Positions 13,813-26,733 of a DNA stretch of 64,000 nucleotides are shown one piece after another. Below the pieces are notes generated by a model. That model did no database searches. It was not told the origin of the DNA and worked only from the letters and a program-made list of their open reading frames with translations. A program made the position numbers and the translations under genes. The stretch spans positions 8,427,338 to 8,491,337 of the forward strand of contig NC_088302.1 of assembly GCF_032854445.1 (NCBI RefSeq), given 5' to 3'. How positions within the stretch are numbered: the first letter of the stretch is position 1; each line of letters opens with the position of its first letter. The stretch is from Liolophura sinensis. Its lineage: Eukaryota; Mollusca; Polyplacophora; Chitonida; Chitonidae.

Positions 13813-16800
13813 TGATTCAAATATTGATTTCTATACAGTCACTGTGACCATGTTCCACTTCAATGGAACTGAAGACAATTATCAGAGAGAATATCACCAA
13901 TTCCGAAGGTTCTGGTCCTAACTGCACATGCCAGTGTTGGTTTGGTTGTAAGGTTTCAGAAAAGTTCAGTTGTAGCTATAATGCATATTTATGTATACTT
14001 CGGTTTTTACGTTGTACTGAACAATTTTTCCCATCTCATAATGACAAGCAATCATAAAGTGTGTGTACATACACAGTGTTTTCTTGTAGCAGGGCGAGTC
14101 TACATCACCAAGGTGCTGCAGACTCTCAAGTTTAATGCCAGTCGCTAGACACCCCACCGAGTCATATTCCTGATTCCGTGTTCTGATCCCACAGTGCTGA
14201 GCGCCAAGCGAGCCAGCAACAAGAACCATTTTCAATGTCTTTGGTATGAGTGGTTGTTATAAAACCTCAAGAATAGCCTCGTACCTGTTAAAGGATCCTA
14301 TCGGGAATTGTATTACAGAAGACATGATAATTATTATTATTATAAAAAAACACAAAACAACAACAACAAAAAATAAAACAGAAAAAAGCAATGGAGACTC
14401 ACATACAGTTTTTTACCTGAATGAGAAAGAAGCACTATTTATTTGTAAAAAAAACATAAAGTAGAAATGTTTGTTATGAGATGGCGCAGTTAAGATGGTC
14501 CTGTGGGAGATGGGCTGCATGTGGGTTTATTAGGGTAAATGCTTTAATGGTTAACAAACGGACTAAAGTAATGGGAAAATAACTCTGTCAGCTTTCATCT
14601 GGCCTGACAGCCACAATTTCAAAGGCTTAGACGCGTATCGCGAGAACTAAACTCTGCAAGAAAATGTCCCCGAGATACAAACCAAAGTCTGTAAGCATTA
14701 CCAACAACAAGAACCTTGGCACATGCTCGCTGACTGCACAGCGCGTACATATTTCCTAATTTACCCCTTTGTAAGTGAACAAGTAGACAATCAAGCTCTA
14801 CATCTCTCGGTCATGTTAACATGTGGTTAATGGACAACCCATCAAGAGAGGCATCCAGTAGCAGCGAGATATAGTGCAGCGTCTTTCTCTAACCCTCGCG
14901 GCTTACCTCTTTAGCTCATTTGTTTAACTTCTTAAACGATTACGATACCTTTAGGAAAGTTTGTCAGTGTATTTTGAGGCACATTGGCTCTCTCCGAATT
15001 CAAAGTACATACCTCACTACCATCTTATTAGCCAAATGCGACATTAAATAAAAGCTGAGATAAAACAAAGAGACTTTGTTTCTAATATACCTGGTAATAA
15101 GAGTATTTCTAGCATAAAGCAACGTTTCGGCGAACAGTTATCCTGATAATATTAGCAAAAGCTGCTGACAGGTTTCAATGATATACAACAAGAATTCACA
15201 AGTACAGTATAAAATATTTACAACCTGAAATGTCGAAGCGAACAGAATGAACATCCTTCCCAATAATGGAGACAACGAACTGTTTAAATTGCGAAGGTTT
15301 CTGCATCGTCCCTCTGTCGTGCTAGTAAAGCAAGAGGTAGTTTAAAAGCAATGTAACTTATTCGGAAAGGCTTGTGCTGGCAGCAAATGTTGAATGAGCA
15401 CGAACATTGTTGTTCATTTTACCGGCGTGGAACGGGATACCTAACTGTTTGAAATTTGCACATGATTTTTTGATCATTGTGAAATAGTTGTTCAGATTGT
15501 AGTCGATTTTGCACTTACTTTTTCTCTTAGTATACCTTTTGGTTGATTTCAGCAAGTTTTGTTAGTTATTTGTGAGATAGAGTCAAGTAACGATATACGA
15601 ATTCACGTGGCTTCAGTGTTGCCAGGGAGATACAATAAGTGCTATTAGGAGATTTCGTCGCATCCAATTCAAAACACTATCTGTCACAATTCCATTACAC
15701 ATGAAGACTCATGAGCGTAACGTGTGTCCAGAGGCCGTCCGATAAGTCAGCGCTATCTCTTCACTTCTTTCTGGTATCGATCTGATACCTAAGTTACCAG
15801 CGGAGGTCGCTTGTGTCGCTTCGATGATTTTAAAATCTGCACAAGGGATAATAGAGCGGGACAACTGCTTAGAAATCGGTGGATCGCCATTGGATGTAAC
15901 CTGGCCTCGCAAGCAAATTTCCTCATTTATATACGCGAAGTTTTCCAGTTAACACCGATGCTGGAATTTATTCATTTAATTGGTAACGAATAAAAGGAAG
16001 TATCATCCGTGGTGTGAAGTAGACAATCATCTGCGTTGATTTTGCGTCTATCCGAATCATTGACGCGGAAAAGGCTCTAAGAGAAGTCCGTGACAAATCC
16101 AGGCTTAAGCGCCGGTATTGCATAAGTCAACACAGTCCTAAGGCTGTTCGTTGTTGTTTTGCGCAGTGTGCTGGGAATAGGTGGCATGAATATGCAAATT
16201 AGCTATGCCTGGAGAGAGGTCAAACAAGCGTTAGTGGAAACCATGGCATAGCACTGGAAGAACGACATCGACGGTTATACATCCCAGCTACACTTACTCG
16301 GTAATTGTATACTCATGTAAGTTATTTCAGAAAGATGTCATTTCATTTTACGTCGTGGAGATTGTGTGTTATTGTGTCTTCGCGCAATAACTTTACTGGC
16401 GTAAATTTACCAGCAATATTCGGGTCGTGCATGAGGAAAACGGACCAGGGTCCACATTTGGAAGCCTGCTACACTCCATGACGGCCCACCTCCTAAGGTT
16501 CCTCAATTTAACTCCAAAAGCAAGATTCGTAACATTTTTTACAGTTAAATTTGAATTTGGTAAAATAAATGGTAAACCTGAAAACTGAAAGCGGATATAC
16601 ACGTACTAGTTGAAATAGGGGTTACTTATAAGCCCGTAGACATATGTTTGCGGAAAGCATTTTGTAATGAAATTAACCAATTAATCATCTAGGAATCATG
16701 TAGGATAGTGTTAAGCTGTTTTTTACTTGTTTGTGTGTAAAATGAAAACTATTTTTATAGAAAACATTCTCTCAAATTGTCAGACAAAGTATTCTGGTCA

Positions 16801-17669
16801 GAAATGGGTAGACTGGTTTTTTATCATGCAAGCATCGTGCGGATTCATTTACTGACTGTATTTATGTCTGTTCATAATCGTACTAGAAATAATAGACAAA
16901 TTAGGCCTTCGTAGATCTTTCTGTTGGCTTCATTGGAATTGCCCGTCTTTCGCTTGGACGCTAAGCTTGCAATGTAGATTCCCGGGAAACCTTCAAGGTT
17001 TGATAAAGGAAGCCGTCTGTCGATAACTGTTTTCGCTTCTCTTAATGAAAGACCATTGTAAGAGCTGATTGGATTCTCTAAGGAAAGGTTCATCCTCAGA
17101 ATTGCGATGAGGAAGACATAAGGTTTCTACGATTGTACGAAGACAAATATATAGATTTATTTTCACCTTAAGGCGAAATCTGTTGGTCTCTACGTCGGTT
17201 AGATATCGAAAGTCGATATACAACAAACTTGACAGGTTTCGGTAAGAATGTTCGTTGGTCAGGCTAACAGATTGGAAATCAGCAATGATGAAAGCTTGTG
17301 GTTTTGATATCCAGCCAGTCTGGTTAAAATGTCCCCCTATGATTGTCAGTATACCGGCCAGCTTTTCGCTTGTCATTTTGAAGATCCATCCCTGCCTTCA
17401 GCGGACTGAAGCTGCACCGCCACTTCTCTCTGCGTCCAATCAATAAGCTGAAGGGACGAAGACTAGATCAAATGTTCGGAAAGTCTCCGCTGCTTTAAGG
17501 CATTGCTGTGTTCACATTCAGACTCCCGTGGTCTACGTTACGTGTCGTGCAACTCACGTAAAACTTATTCTAAATATCATTAACCAATGTTAGTGATTTT
17601 TGTGGACGTTAACTTATGTGCACCATCTTCTGTCTAATTCCGTCTAAAACCTGTATCCTCTTATTGCAG
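13813..17669. other. Gene-free stretch upstream of the GPCR
   Basis: No protein-coding exon recognised. It should contain the promoter and one or more non-coding 5' exons of the receptor gene starting at 17.67 kb, because that coding exon is preceded by a good splice acceptor. I cannot place them. Confidence 0.5.
14165..14245 (-). repeat. SINE family C fragment
   Basis: Shares the block CACAGTGCTGAGCGCCAAGC / AGCCAGCAACAAG and a following CTTTGGTATG with copies at about 47.2 kb (same orientation) and 55.95 kb (opposite). The tRNA-like head is not preserved here. Confidence 0.55.
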
Positions 17670-17751
17670 ATTTGCCGGTAAAAGGTTATGAATGGGTGAA
17701 GATTCGGCACCGGTAATGTAAATTTTTTTCTTCGAGAAAGAAGAAGAAGCC

Positions 17752-18231
17752 ATGGTTAACCTTACCAACGTCTTGGATTACCTGGATGATGTTCAAAATG
17801 GCACGAGCATAGTACTGGAGTTTAATAACTCAACGCGAAGCAATGCCACTGAGGCTACTCCCTTGGATAGCGTTCACGATTTGCAATACAACAAGACGAT
17901 ACGGATTGTTTGTCTATACGCCCTGATCATTCTGGGGCTGATAGGGTCTACCCTTGTCTTCATTTGGATGTGGTTTAACCGTCGACTCAAGTCCAGAGTG
18001 AACTTACTTATATTAAACCTTACTCTTGCTGACCTCGTCGTTGTGTTTTTCGGATGCATTCCTCAGCTCATATGGGAATATTTCGACAGAGACTGGATCG
18101 CTGGAGAGTTTATGTGTAAAACAGTGAAATATTTGCAAGGTATCGGGTTGATGTCCAGTTCGTACATGCTGGTCATTTTGGCTATAGACAGACATCAGGC
18201 TATCCGGGCACCTCTGCGGGAACCACCACCG
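17752..18231 (+). CDS. Rhodopsin-family peptide GPCR, coding exon 1 (residues 1-160)
   Basis: Encodes the N-terminus to the end of TM3 of a class A G-protein-coupled receptor. Residues 1-49 form an extracellular tail with NxS/T sequons at N3, N16, N25/N26, N31 and N47. TM1 spans about 50-72, TM2 carries the NLTLADL signature (89-95), ECL1 has W115, C122 is the conserved TM3 cysteine, and the DRY position reads D146-R147-H148. The ATG has a good context (GCCATGG). An acceptor (pyrimidine run, then CAG at 17667-17669) lies 82 nt upstream, so a 5' non-coding exon exists. The exon ends CCG|GTTTGT in phase 0. Without splicing the frame stops after 12 intronic codons. The second exon is at 26023. 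Subfamily (vasopressin/GnRH/AKH/corazonin/CCAP/NPS group) is inferred; the ligand is unknown. Confidence 0.9.
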
Positions 18232-19044
18232 GTTTGTATTGTCTTGTTTTATTTCAAGCGTAGAATTTAAAAGTTAAAAGTGTCTTAACGTAGCACAAAG
18301 AAACCATTTTTTTTATTTCAAGGACATTGAAGAATGTACTGTGGAAGATATTTTATGTGACAAAGATTGTATCCTCAGCTCTATGACACACACATGTACA
18401 GAGCACTCTTTAAAGTCATCTTCATAGATATATTTAAACCCTTTCAACTGAAGTGTCAAATATCTTCAACTCATTTAAAATTCACGCAAAATTTCATAAA
18501 CGTTTTTTTCGGCTCAACAATTCATTAGCTTTATCTTTGCGTCGAAACAAGCATTCGTATAACAGCTGTAAACCAATAAAGACGTTCCAGGTCAATAATT
18601 GCAATGCCTCCAAAACGACGCATAAAACAAACCAGAAAAGAAATAAGAAAGTATACAAAGTACGACCATAGGATTGAATCATGCAAAGAGAAGCACTCAA
18701 CAGTTTCCAACTGTGTTGGAAATACGCAAGGTATGTTCTAGGCGAGTGAGTGAAATCTGTACTCAAATCGTATACCATGCTAGAGTATAAGTTGTCGGTA
18801 ACAAAATATGTATCTTAGTGGCGCCTTGGTCGCAACTGTTCATATATTCAGCGTGGCGATCTAATTCAACACGATGAAGATAAAGACCCTAGCCCCAGGT
18901 TAAGTGTACAATGAATAATTTTGAACGAAATAATAAAAGCGACACTCACGACACTAGTGTTTCACGAACATCCCCTTACAGACACTTGATCTTTAACGGC
19001 TACATTAAAAAGGTTTTCTTAATAGATCTAGGCGTTGAAGTAAA

Positions 19045-19140
19045 CCAACCCTCTATCATAGTGGTCGTTCCAAGTCTATAATCGCAAGAATAATTTCCAA
19101 AACAACGCTTAACAAAAACCACTAAAGAACTAAGCAAGGA
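19045..19140. repeat. Dispersed repeat, copy also near 33.6 kb
   Basis: Shares several blocks (for example TTCCAAAACA, AAAGAACTAAG) in the same order with 33595-33690. It could be part of a larger unrecognised interspersed element; ends not defined. Confidence 0.45.
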
Positions 19141-20706
19141 TATAGAGTAGAAATTGGAATGAATTGTTGAGTTAGTCGCATTTTTTCCAAGAAGCGAAAT
19201 CACACAAATCATATTTCAGGTTGTCAACTGGTAAAAAAATATACACAGCCAAAGTCCGAAAAACCGGTTTCATTAATAAAATTAGCATCATAATTTCTTG
19301 AAGGAAAAATTAACCGAAAATTGCTTCATGGAAGTAGAGGTACTCCTTGGCGTGGGAAAGATACATACGTAATATCCGATTCCTTGAATCCAGTGCGTAC
19401 GTACTCCACAACACTTTGTATGTTAAAGTATGGGAAGACCAGTATATTATGCACAACATCTTGTTATAAAGCAAAGGGTGTACAAGTATCTGCGTACGCT
19501 TCTATTGCAAGTGTTCATATAGATGCATGTTTACAAATTATAGCGCAATAGATCTGTCACGCTGTGATTTAAATTGCAATTAATAACTTGAAAGTTTTGC
19601 AAAGTTAAAAGACTTTGAGTGGCTGATAGTAAAACCTTGAATATTTAAAGCACAGTTCCATTTAAAACTGCCATCTTTGTTACCCAGTGCTGGTCAAACA
19701 ACCAAGCTTTATCATAGTCACAAATAACCACCTTTACCCCTCCCTTGCACGTAGTTGTCTTTGACCTGCCTCTGGCAACTGTGAACCAGGCCCGTTTTTC
19801 ATTGTTTGCTCAAGTTTCTGAAAACGTCAATATAAACTTAATTTCATTTTATGCCCCGCAGAAATACAAGTGATAGTTCTCGAGGCGCATTTTAGCGCAG
19901 CTCATTTATCACCATTTTCACTCGCAGAAACATCCTTGCGAATCCACTTGGAATGATCATCGTGGCTAGCACCCTTGTCATAAACAATCCTGTTATGTTT
20001 TATGTATGACTGAAGCTCTGTAAATGAAACCCTCTATGTCAAAGAACGTTTGCACAGTGTACACGTTTCAGTCTGGTCAACCTATCCAAGCCGAACCTCA
20101 TTTGAGATTTTGCAAGAACTTTGATAACGGCTTACGATGAGTGTCATGGGTGATTGGGGATGTCTTATTCATATTTTCGCGAGGGACTGTGCAGTGCTCT
20201 ACGCTTCACGGCTGGTTGAGATACTTCATTTGTCGATTCCATGCTTGGTGTCTGAGCTTGTATTGTGTAGTCGAGGGAGCTGCTGACGATGCTAGCCTTT
20301 GCCTTCAGGAAAATAATGACTGCGAGTAACGGACTGTCAAATACACTTGATATAACCCAGACACATTCAACCCTCTGAGCAGCAGTCAATGCCGATGTCA
20401 TAGGGTCATATGTTCTTACAAGATCGCAATAGCCATCTGTTCAGGTAAACCTATATTTCCCTACAATACTCACTGTTTCTGATTGTCTTGAAAAAGAGTA
20501 TTAGATACTTATGAGAGATATAAATAATACTAAATATCCATCAAATGCAACATTAGGTAAAATCTGAAGTGGTTAAATCTGAAATATATCAAAAGCTATA
20601 CAGAAATCAGCAAACACCAGGTAGACATATCAGATCACTTGTTCATGACGATTGAGTTCTCTAAAAAAAACCCAATAGAATTACGTTTAGACTACATTTA
20701 ATACTG

Positions 20707-20972
20707 GGCCTCCATGGCCGTGGTGTTTAGCGTGCCAGCGTGGTGCAGTGACAGAGAGGCCTCTCACCAATGCGGTCGCTGTGAGTTCAATTCCAGCTCA
20801 TGCTGGCTTCGTCTCCGGTCGCTCGAGGGAAAGTCTATCGGCAAACTGCGGATGGTCGTATGTTTCCCCTAGGCTCTGACCGGTTTCGCCCCACCATAAT
20901 GTTGACAGTAGTCGTATAAGTGAAAAATTCATAAGTATGGCTTGAAAAACCAAATAAATGTTTAAATAAATA
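20707..20972 (+). repeat. SINE family A, near full length
   Basis: Contains head, body and tail in order: GGCCTCCATGGCCGTGG head, CACCAATGCGGTCGCTGTGA, B-box-like GTTCAATTCC, TGCTGGCTTCGTCTCCGG, the CCACCATAATGTTGA block, GTCGTATAAGTGAAA and an (AAATA)n end. The A box region is partly decayed. It lies inside the GPCR intron in sense orientation. Confidence 0.9.
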
Positions 20973-23900
20973 TATTTGATGCTCTATATACATTTGTACA
21001 TCAAAAGTACATCCCAGAGGTGATCGTCATCTGACCAATGGGGCAGCTGATTCACTTCCAGATCTCGCTGGTTTTGGTGCAGCTTTAAGGCAGGAGATTT
21101 ATCAATGAATTGCGCTGTAAAAGATGTTGAGTAGCGCGATACAAAGACTCAAGCAAATAAATGTATACCCATTTTGGCCAGTCGGTCCGTACGATACCAA
21201 ATTATTGACCACTTTTTGGTTAGCTGCCATTTTCAGAATTATACCTTGTGGTTGAAGTTGTATGGCATTCGCTGATGACCGGGAAATTTTCAGTTTTATG
21301 CCCAAGATCTGAACTATTTTCGTTATGAGAATCTTTGGTGGTTTGAGGTGTGATGTGTAGCTCAATCATCTAACTTTTTTGACATTTTTGTCACATACAG
21401 AGTAAACTCCTGTATGTAAGGATTGAACATTATTTCGAGCAGTGTAATCCCTGCCCTTGGATACGCCCGCGTCGCTCAAAAAGCAAGTCTCTGCTTTTCA
21501 TTGTTTGCTGAAGTTTCGATAACCTTTTTCATTTCAAGTCACGTGTACATAGCCCAGTAAGGTCATTCCCCACCTAATTGGAACTCAGACTTAAATTTGC
21601 TCTTTTTTTTTTTTTGCAAATAAAACCATCACTGAAAGCTGTCTTTTTTACCTTTGTAAACTTATGGAATAAGGACTGATGTAAACTAACATATTTGCTT
21701 GGTTAGAGGCAATTCTAGATCCCAACTACAGGCTATAAACCTTGCCATTTAAACTAGCAGACTCTGGTAAACAAACCCAATCACAATTACTTAATGGGCT
21801 TTCTTTAACTAAAAGATGCTTTTTCTCAACATGAATACCAAAAACGTGACTGAGCATTTATCATTGCCATCGTTTAGCAGCAAGCCTTCAAATTTTCTCA
21901 CTGCAGCATGCTGTGCATTTTATCTGACGCATGGCCAACAGCACTTAACGGCGAAGTGTGACATATTTTTGTCTATTATAAACACCCTTGCTAAGTTTTT
22001 CTCCGCGCCGACGCAGCTGGGGCAGTGGTTGTTCTGACAACGGTCTAATAGAGGCGTACAGAAAGATGACTAGGGCTTAATCTCTGCAATGCATCGTCAC
22101 TCGGAGCGCCTCCGACGAATAAATCAATATCATTAAGTAAAGCCCTTCCATTACCAAACCGATTAAGCCAATTTATTCCGGGCAAGAGGTTAAAGGAGCG
22201 ATAACAGAAGTAGACGTCCCACTGTTTTCCCTAATAGCGACTTTAGCGCCTGCGAAATTACCTGCACGCCACACCATGCTATAGATCGTATTTGAAATTT
22301 TAGGGTGATCTGGGTTTTTCAAATGTTCGCCAAGAGCGTGTGAATGTTGAAATGGCGTCGTCAGCTAAGTGCACTTCGAACATAAGAGGGACGCAAAGCG
22401 GCGACGAGTTTAACCAAGCGGATAACGGATTCTACGACGTTTTCACATATACATGCTCAAGGGGCTCGATCCGCCTGTAGGAACTATACCTCTAATGCCT
22501 GGACGGAAATCACTCAGCGTAGATGAACTATAAAGACGTAAAAGTTTGACATTTTAGTATCGAAAAAAATAACAACTGGAATTTTAACGCCTATTTAGTA
22601 AACGAATGGTAAAATTACATTTTTGTGAACTATTTATTCACTGGCTAAGCTGCGAGACGTCACACATGATTCGTCTTGGACACGGTGATGAATCGTTTTC
22701 TGATCCATGTCTAGTACTGACACTATCTGGCAGAAATTTTGTCACGATAAATGAAATATTACATTTTAAATCCGCATTAGATGAAACAGATGTACATTCC
22801 ATGAATGCTGTTAGAAATAGTAAAATACATTTCCGGAATAATATCTGTTATTAACAGTTACTAATTGCTTCTAAACATACTCATACAAATTTTTAACAGC
22901 CTGTAAAGAATGAGTGTTGTTAAATTTACTAAAACAAGTTATGGTGCTTATAAAGTTTTCTACCGGATATTTGCCTGAACAGTTACAACTGAGTTACATT
23001 ATCGTCATTATCGTCTCTGCAAAGCGCAGATTCCAGCCCGAAAAATCAGCTAAGACTACTCTGGGATTCGAATAAGCTACCTCAGTGTAAGGCACCTAAT
23101 TAACTATTCGGCTAATACGGCTTTCACAGAAAATAGGAGATATTAGATAACCAGTGGGGTGACAGCAGGGTGAACATGCATTAGCCCTCTGACAGTGCTC
23201 ATTTACAACCACTAGAATCAGCGCCGTTTCCCCAAAGCGTAAATCCCGAATGGTCTAGACGTTTACTATGTTACTGGCGATTAGGTCAGATCAGATTGCG
23301 CAGATGTTGTCAAGAGCCCCGAACTAGCCTCAGCCAAAGCTTAAGAAAAGAGTGTGAGGACGATTCCATTTCTGACTTCAATAAAAAGTTCTTCATGAGC
23401 CTCAGATTTTTGTACTGAAATTTGGACACATTTGTCTTAAGACAATATTGTGAAGTGCAAAAATAAATGGTGCCTAAAACCTAATATAAACTTTACGATC
23501 ATATTTCAAATTTGGGCTTTGTAAAGTCGGTACCTTTGCCATACCCAGGCAGTTTAAATCTCAGTCAACAACCCTGTTCCTTAAACCACTATTTATGAGA
23601 TCAATCTGTCCCGTTTTTTTAATCAAAATTAAGAATCTGAAACGTAATGGCATGGACATCGTTACCACTATATACTATCCATGTCTGCCTAAATTTACTT
23701 ATTTTATCTGATTCTGATTTTGCCTTTTTTTCCTTTCCACGCAACCCGTCTAATTTATGAGTTTTCAGCAATCCATCATATTTATATACTTTTTTGGAAC
23801 TTGGGAATATGGAACTGATATTAATTGTTATGCTAATGGATTTGAATATTGCATTAATCGATCGAGTGCGTCATTTTGCGACTTTACACAAAAATTACTG

Positions 23901-24282
23901 CTATTCAATTATATTTAGTGGAGGATAATTAATTATTCATACGGAGAGCCAATGCGGACCCAGATATTGAAGATGTAGGTAAATGTCGTATACACAGTTC
24001 ATAACATCCCCATACAGCCAATGCTTGTTGATATTAAATATATTTAATGAATGTAAGAGTATTTCCTGTAAACTAGTTATTGTGGGATAAACGTCTGTAA
24101 AAATGAACTCAAATAGGTTCTCCAGGAAGTCCACAAGCACAATGATGTCGCTCGTTAACATATGGCTCCCTCTGGAATACACGACTGCAGCTGTATTCCA
24201 TCAGGCTGATAATGTACCTGGAACGATGTGGTGCTTTCTTCAAGGCTGTATCCTGAAATTAAGACTTTTATCAAAAAACTAA

Positions 24283-24388
24283 AGTTCAGTCAAATAAATA
24301 AACGTTCAATCAATAAATACGAGTTCAATCAAATAAATAAAAGATCAATCAAATAATTAAAAGTTTTTCAAATAAATAAAGAGAGAAA
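24283..24388. repeat. Short AT-rich tandem repeat
   Basis: Four to five imperfect copies of a roughly 24-bp motif of the form TTCAATCAAATAAATAAA, inside the GPCR intron. It may derive from expansion of a SINE A/T-rich tail, but no SINE body is attached. Confidence 0.6.
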
Positions 24389-25589
24389 TGAACTAATAAA
24401 TGAATGACGAATAAATCCTCCATATTTTCCTCAGCATCCTCTTGTGCAACATGTTCCGTTCAGCGTTGTTGTAAACAAAATGTCGTTTGTTACGGGATTT
24501 GCGCCTCGTTAAATATGTACAGTTGAAAAACATGGGGGAAGCAGTCAGGCTTAACGTAGGAGTGAACTCCATTTCAAGCAAAGTGGCCCAGTTATAGCAC
24601 TTCCTGCTAGAATATGCTCTCTGTGTGCAAACAACTCTGCGTGAAAATCACTTCAAATCTTTAAGGACATTGATGGCGAGCTCTGTAGATGTTTTTCGCG
24701 TAAATAACTTATATATTTGATGGTTGTTGCACGCCCTATATACATAATGTTTCAATGAATTAGATCGCCACGTTCCATGTATTTCTGGTGGTTTGTGTTG
24801 AACTTGGTGTTAAAGATTTGTCTTGTGATTAATAATCCGGAACATCCAATGTGGTTCACAGCCGCGGTTTTTCACCTCATACGATGGCTTTCATTTTCAT
24901 GAGTTGAGGTAGCTGGAGTTCACACGATAAACCACAGATCTTTGGCAAGTTACTGATGAACTTTCCAACATATTAGATACAGCAGACCTATTGGAGGAAG
25001 ACAAGTGGTCTTCAAGGAACTTAAGGCTGCGCAAATTGTCCGCTTTTTGTCACCAAGATCCCAATGACAACTGAAACAACAAATTCCCTATTCAAGGACT
25101 GACTCAGCACCCTCGTTTTAATGATTTTATGCTCATATTTTATAGTACGTCCTTCGTTCTTGTCCTTTCTTACATTAGTCAAAACTGAAGTATAGTCCCA
25201 TTTTAACAAAAGCCAATTCAGATTCAAAATTTTTGTAGAAGCCGCCTATTTATGAAATTTAGGAAGTTAATCTGTTGTCTATTACAACTTCTCTTATTAT
25301 ACAATAACCTCCCCAAAACCATTATAACTTACACCCTAAAGGGAGTGAGTTACATTTTCAGAATACCCTTTTATACAGAATGGTGGAACAGATTATTTCA
25401 TTGCTATAAACTATTATCTTACACATAAGGAACTTAGTATTTTAACACAATAACATGTTATGTATTCCACCAAGATATGATTGTTGGTGTTACGAGGTAT
25501 AGTGTAGTCCATAACATAATCTTAGTCTACAGTTGTATAATCTGTTTCGTTAGATTTAACACATAAAAGGTGTATTCTGTAAAATTCTG

Positions 25590-25700
25590 CTTAGCCAGGC
25601 ACTAGGAGCCCTATATTCATCCTGTTGAAATACACCACAACGTTAGATGTATGGGCAGTTGCAATAAAAGTGAAACAGAGATGGGAATATTATTCTCGAC
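25590..25700 (+). repeat. Dispersed repeat, copy also near 61.2 kb
   Basis: Resembles 61155-61250 in the same orientation: GTATTCATC-like, CACAACGTTAGAT / CCACGTTGGAT, then GCAAT-AAA-TGAAACAGAGAT / GCGCAACTGAGAT. Diverged; the family is not identified. Confidence 0.4.
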
Positions 25701-26022
25701 AATTTATACACTAGCACGGTACACGATTTGAATGCTGATTTCACTTATTCACCTTGAACATACAGATACATAGGCTGCTCCTCTTTTCAAATGATTCCGT
25801 CTTAATTTTATACCTTATACACTTTCTTAGTTTTTTTGGAGGTTTGTATTAATATTTGTGAATTGGCTTTGAGATTATTGACTTGGGACGTTTGTATTGG
25901 AAGACAGCTTGTATAGGAATGTCTTGTTTGATGCATAGATTCTGAACTATGAATCAGTTGGAATATACTTTAAGGCTAACATAGTTGATTTTATCTCACA
26001 TATTCATTATGGTCAATTTCAG

Positions 26023-26733
26023 GTATGGGTTATGGCGGGCATCGGATGGGGAATCTCCTTGGCAGGCGCTTTTCCACAGCTCTTCGTCTTTCACCTGAAT
26101 CACACCAACGGCCACTGCGAGAACATATTCCGAGAGACGGAGAAATCGAACCGTGCAGCTTATTTGACGTACGCCTTGGTTTTGTCCTTCCTCATTCCGC
26201 TCATCATCCTCGCTATATGCTACGCTCGGATCTTTCTGAAAATTTCCCAAAAAGCAGCAGAGAGCAATACAAACAGGCGCCAGACCTTTAAACCAGGGAA
26301 AGTCCACCTCCAGAGTACGCCATCGTCGTCCTTACCTAAGGCAAAGATAAAAACACTCAAGATGACTTTTGTGATCGTCTCCACTTTCATTTTCTTTGGA
26401 CTGCCGTACTTCATCGCCGAGATGATCATGTCATACGGAGATCACCGAGTTTTGAACGCACACCTGTACGCAGTCCTCGGCGCTGTTGCTCCAGCATCCT
26501 CTTCTGTTAACCCCTATGTATTCCTTTTGTTCAACGCCAACTGGCGTTGCCTTGCCGGACTGGGAAATTCCCTCCCTTGGAGCAACGCCGTGCATGATAG
26601 GCGGCGCTATATTTACTCCAATACAAGTTTGAGAACGGAATTCACTTCCGTCAACAGTGACATTGTAAGGTCATCAATGTACAAGCCAGCCATCGTGGAC
26701 AAAGACACGGTAGAGATGTATACCCTCCATTGA
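26023..26733 (+). CDS. Rhodopsin-family peptide GPCR, coding exon 2 (residues 161-396)
   Basis: Completes the receptor. TM4 starts VWVMAG and contains W169 and a PQ pair (178-179) followed by LFVF, typical of vasopressin/GnRH/AKH-type receptors. ECL2 has C192, partner for C122. TM5 has P219. ICL3 is basic (about 233-272) and leads into TM6. In TM6 the usual CWxP reads F285-G286-L287-P288, and in TM7 NPxxY reads N323-P324-Y325-V326-F327. The C-terminal tail (about 331-396) is rich in Ser/Thr/Tyr and lacks an obvious palmitoylated Cys after helix 8. The exon starts after ATTTCAG at 26022 in phase 0 and ends with a TGA stop, giving 396 aa, normal for the family. No canonical AATAAA lies within about 150 bp of the stop. 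The changed TM6/TM7 switches could reflect a divergent paralogue or altered signalling. Confidence 0.9.
   Translation, partial: VWVMAGIGWGISLAGAFPQLFVFHLNHTNGHCENIFRETEKSNRAAYLTYALVLSFLIPLIILAICYARIFLKISQKAAESNTNRRQTFKPGKVHLQSTPSSSLPKAKIKTLKMTFVIVSTFIFFGLPYFIAEMIMSYGDHRVLNAHLYAVLGAVAPASSSVNPYVFLLFNANWRCLAGLGNSLPWSNAVHDRRRYIYSNTSLRTEFTSVNSDIVRSSMYKPAIVDKDTVEMYTLH

Larger units (their letters stand above)
18232..26022 (+). other. GPCR intron, 7.8 kb
   Basis: Begins GTTTGT and ends in an ATTTCAG acceptor; both exon borders are phase 0 and join TM3/ICL2 to TM4 in frame. It holds a full-length SINE-A, short AT-rich repeats and other dispersed repeats, but no recognised nested gene. Confidence 0.8.

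Noticed and set aside
9730-13815. Long repeat-protein genes (1361 aa on +, 1364 aa on -)
   Set aside because: Open frames follow from a stop-free 63-bp unit. Several frames are open at once, and variant positions show no synonymous bias in the longest frame.
17874-18195. Minus-strand open frames over GPCR exon 1, and + frame 26025-26291 over exon 2
   Set aside because: Shadows of the receptor exons in other frames.
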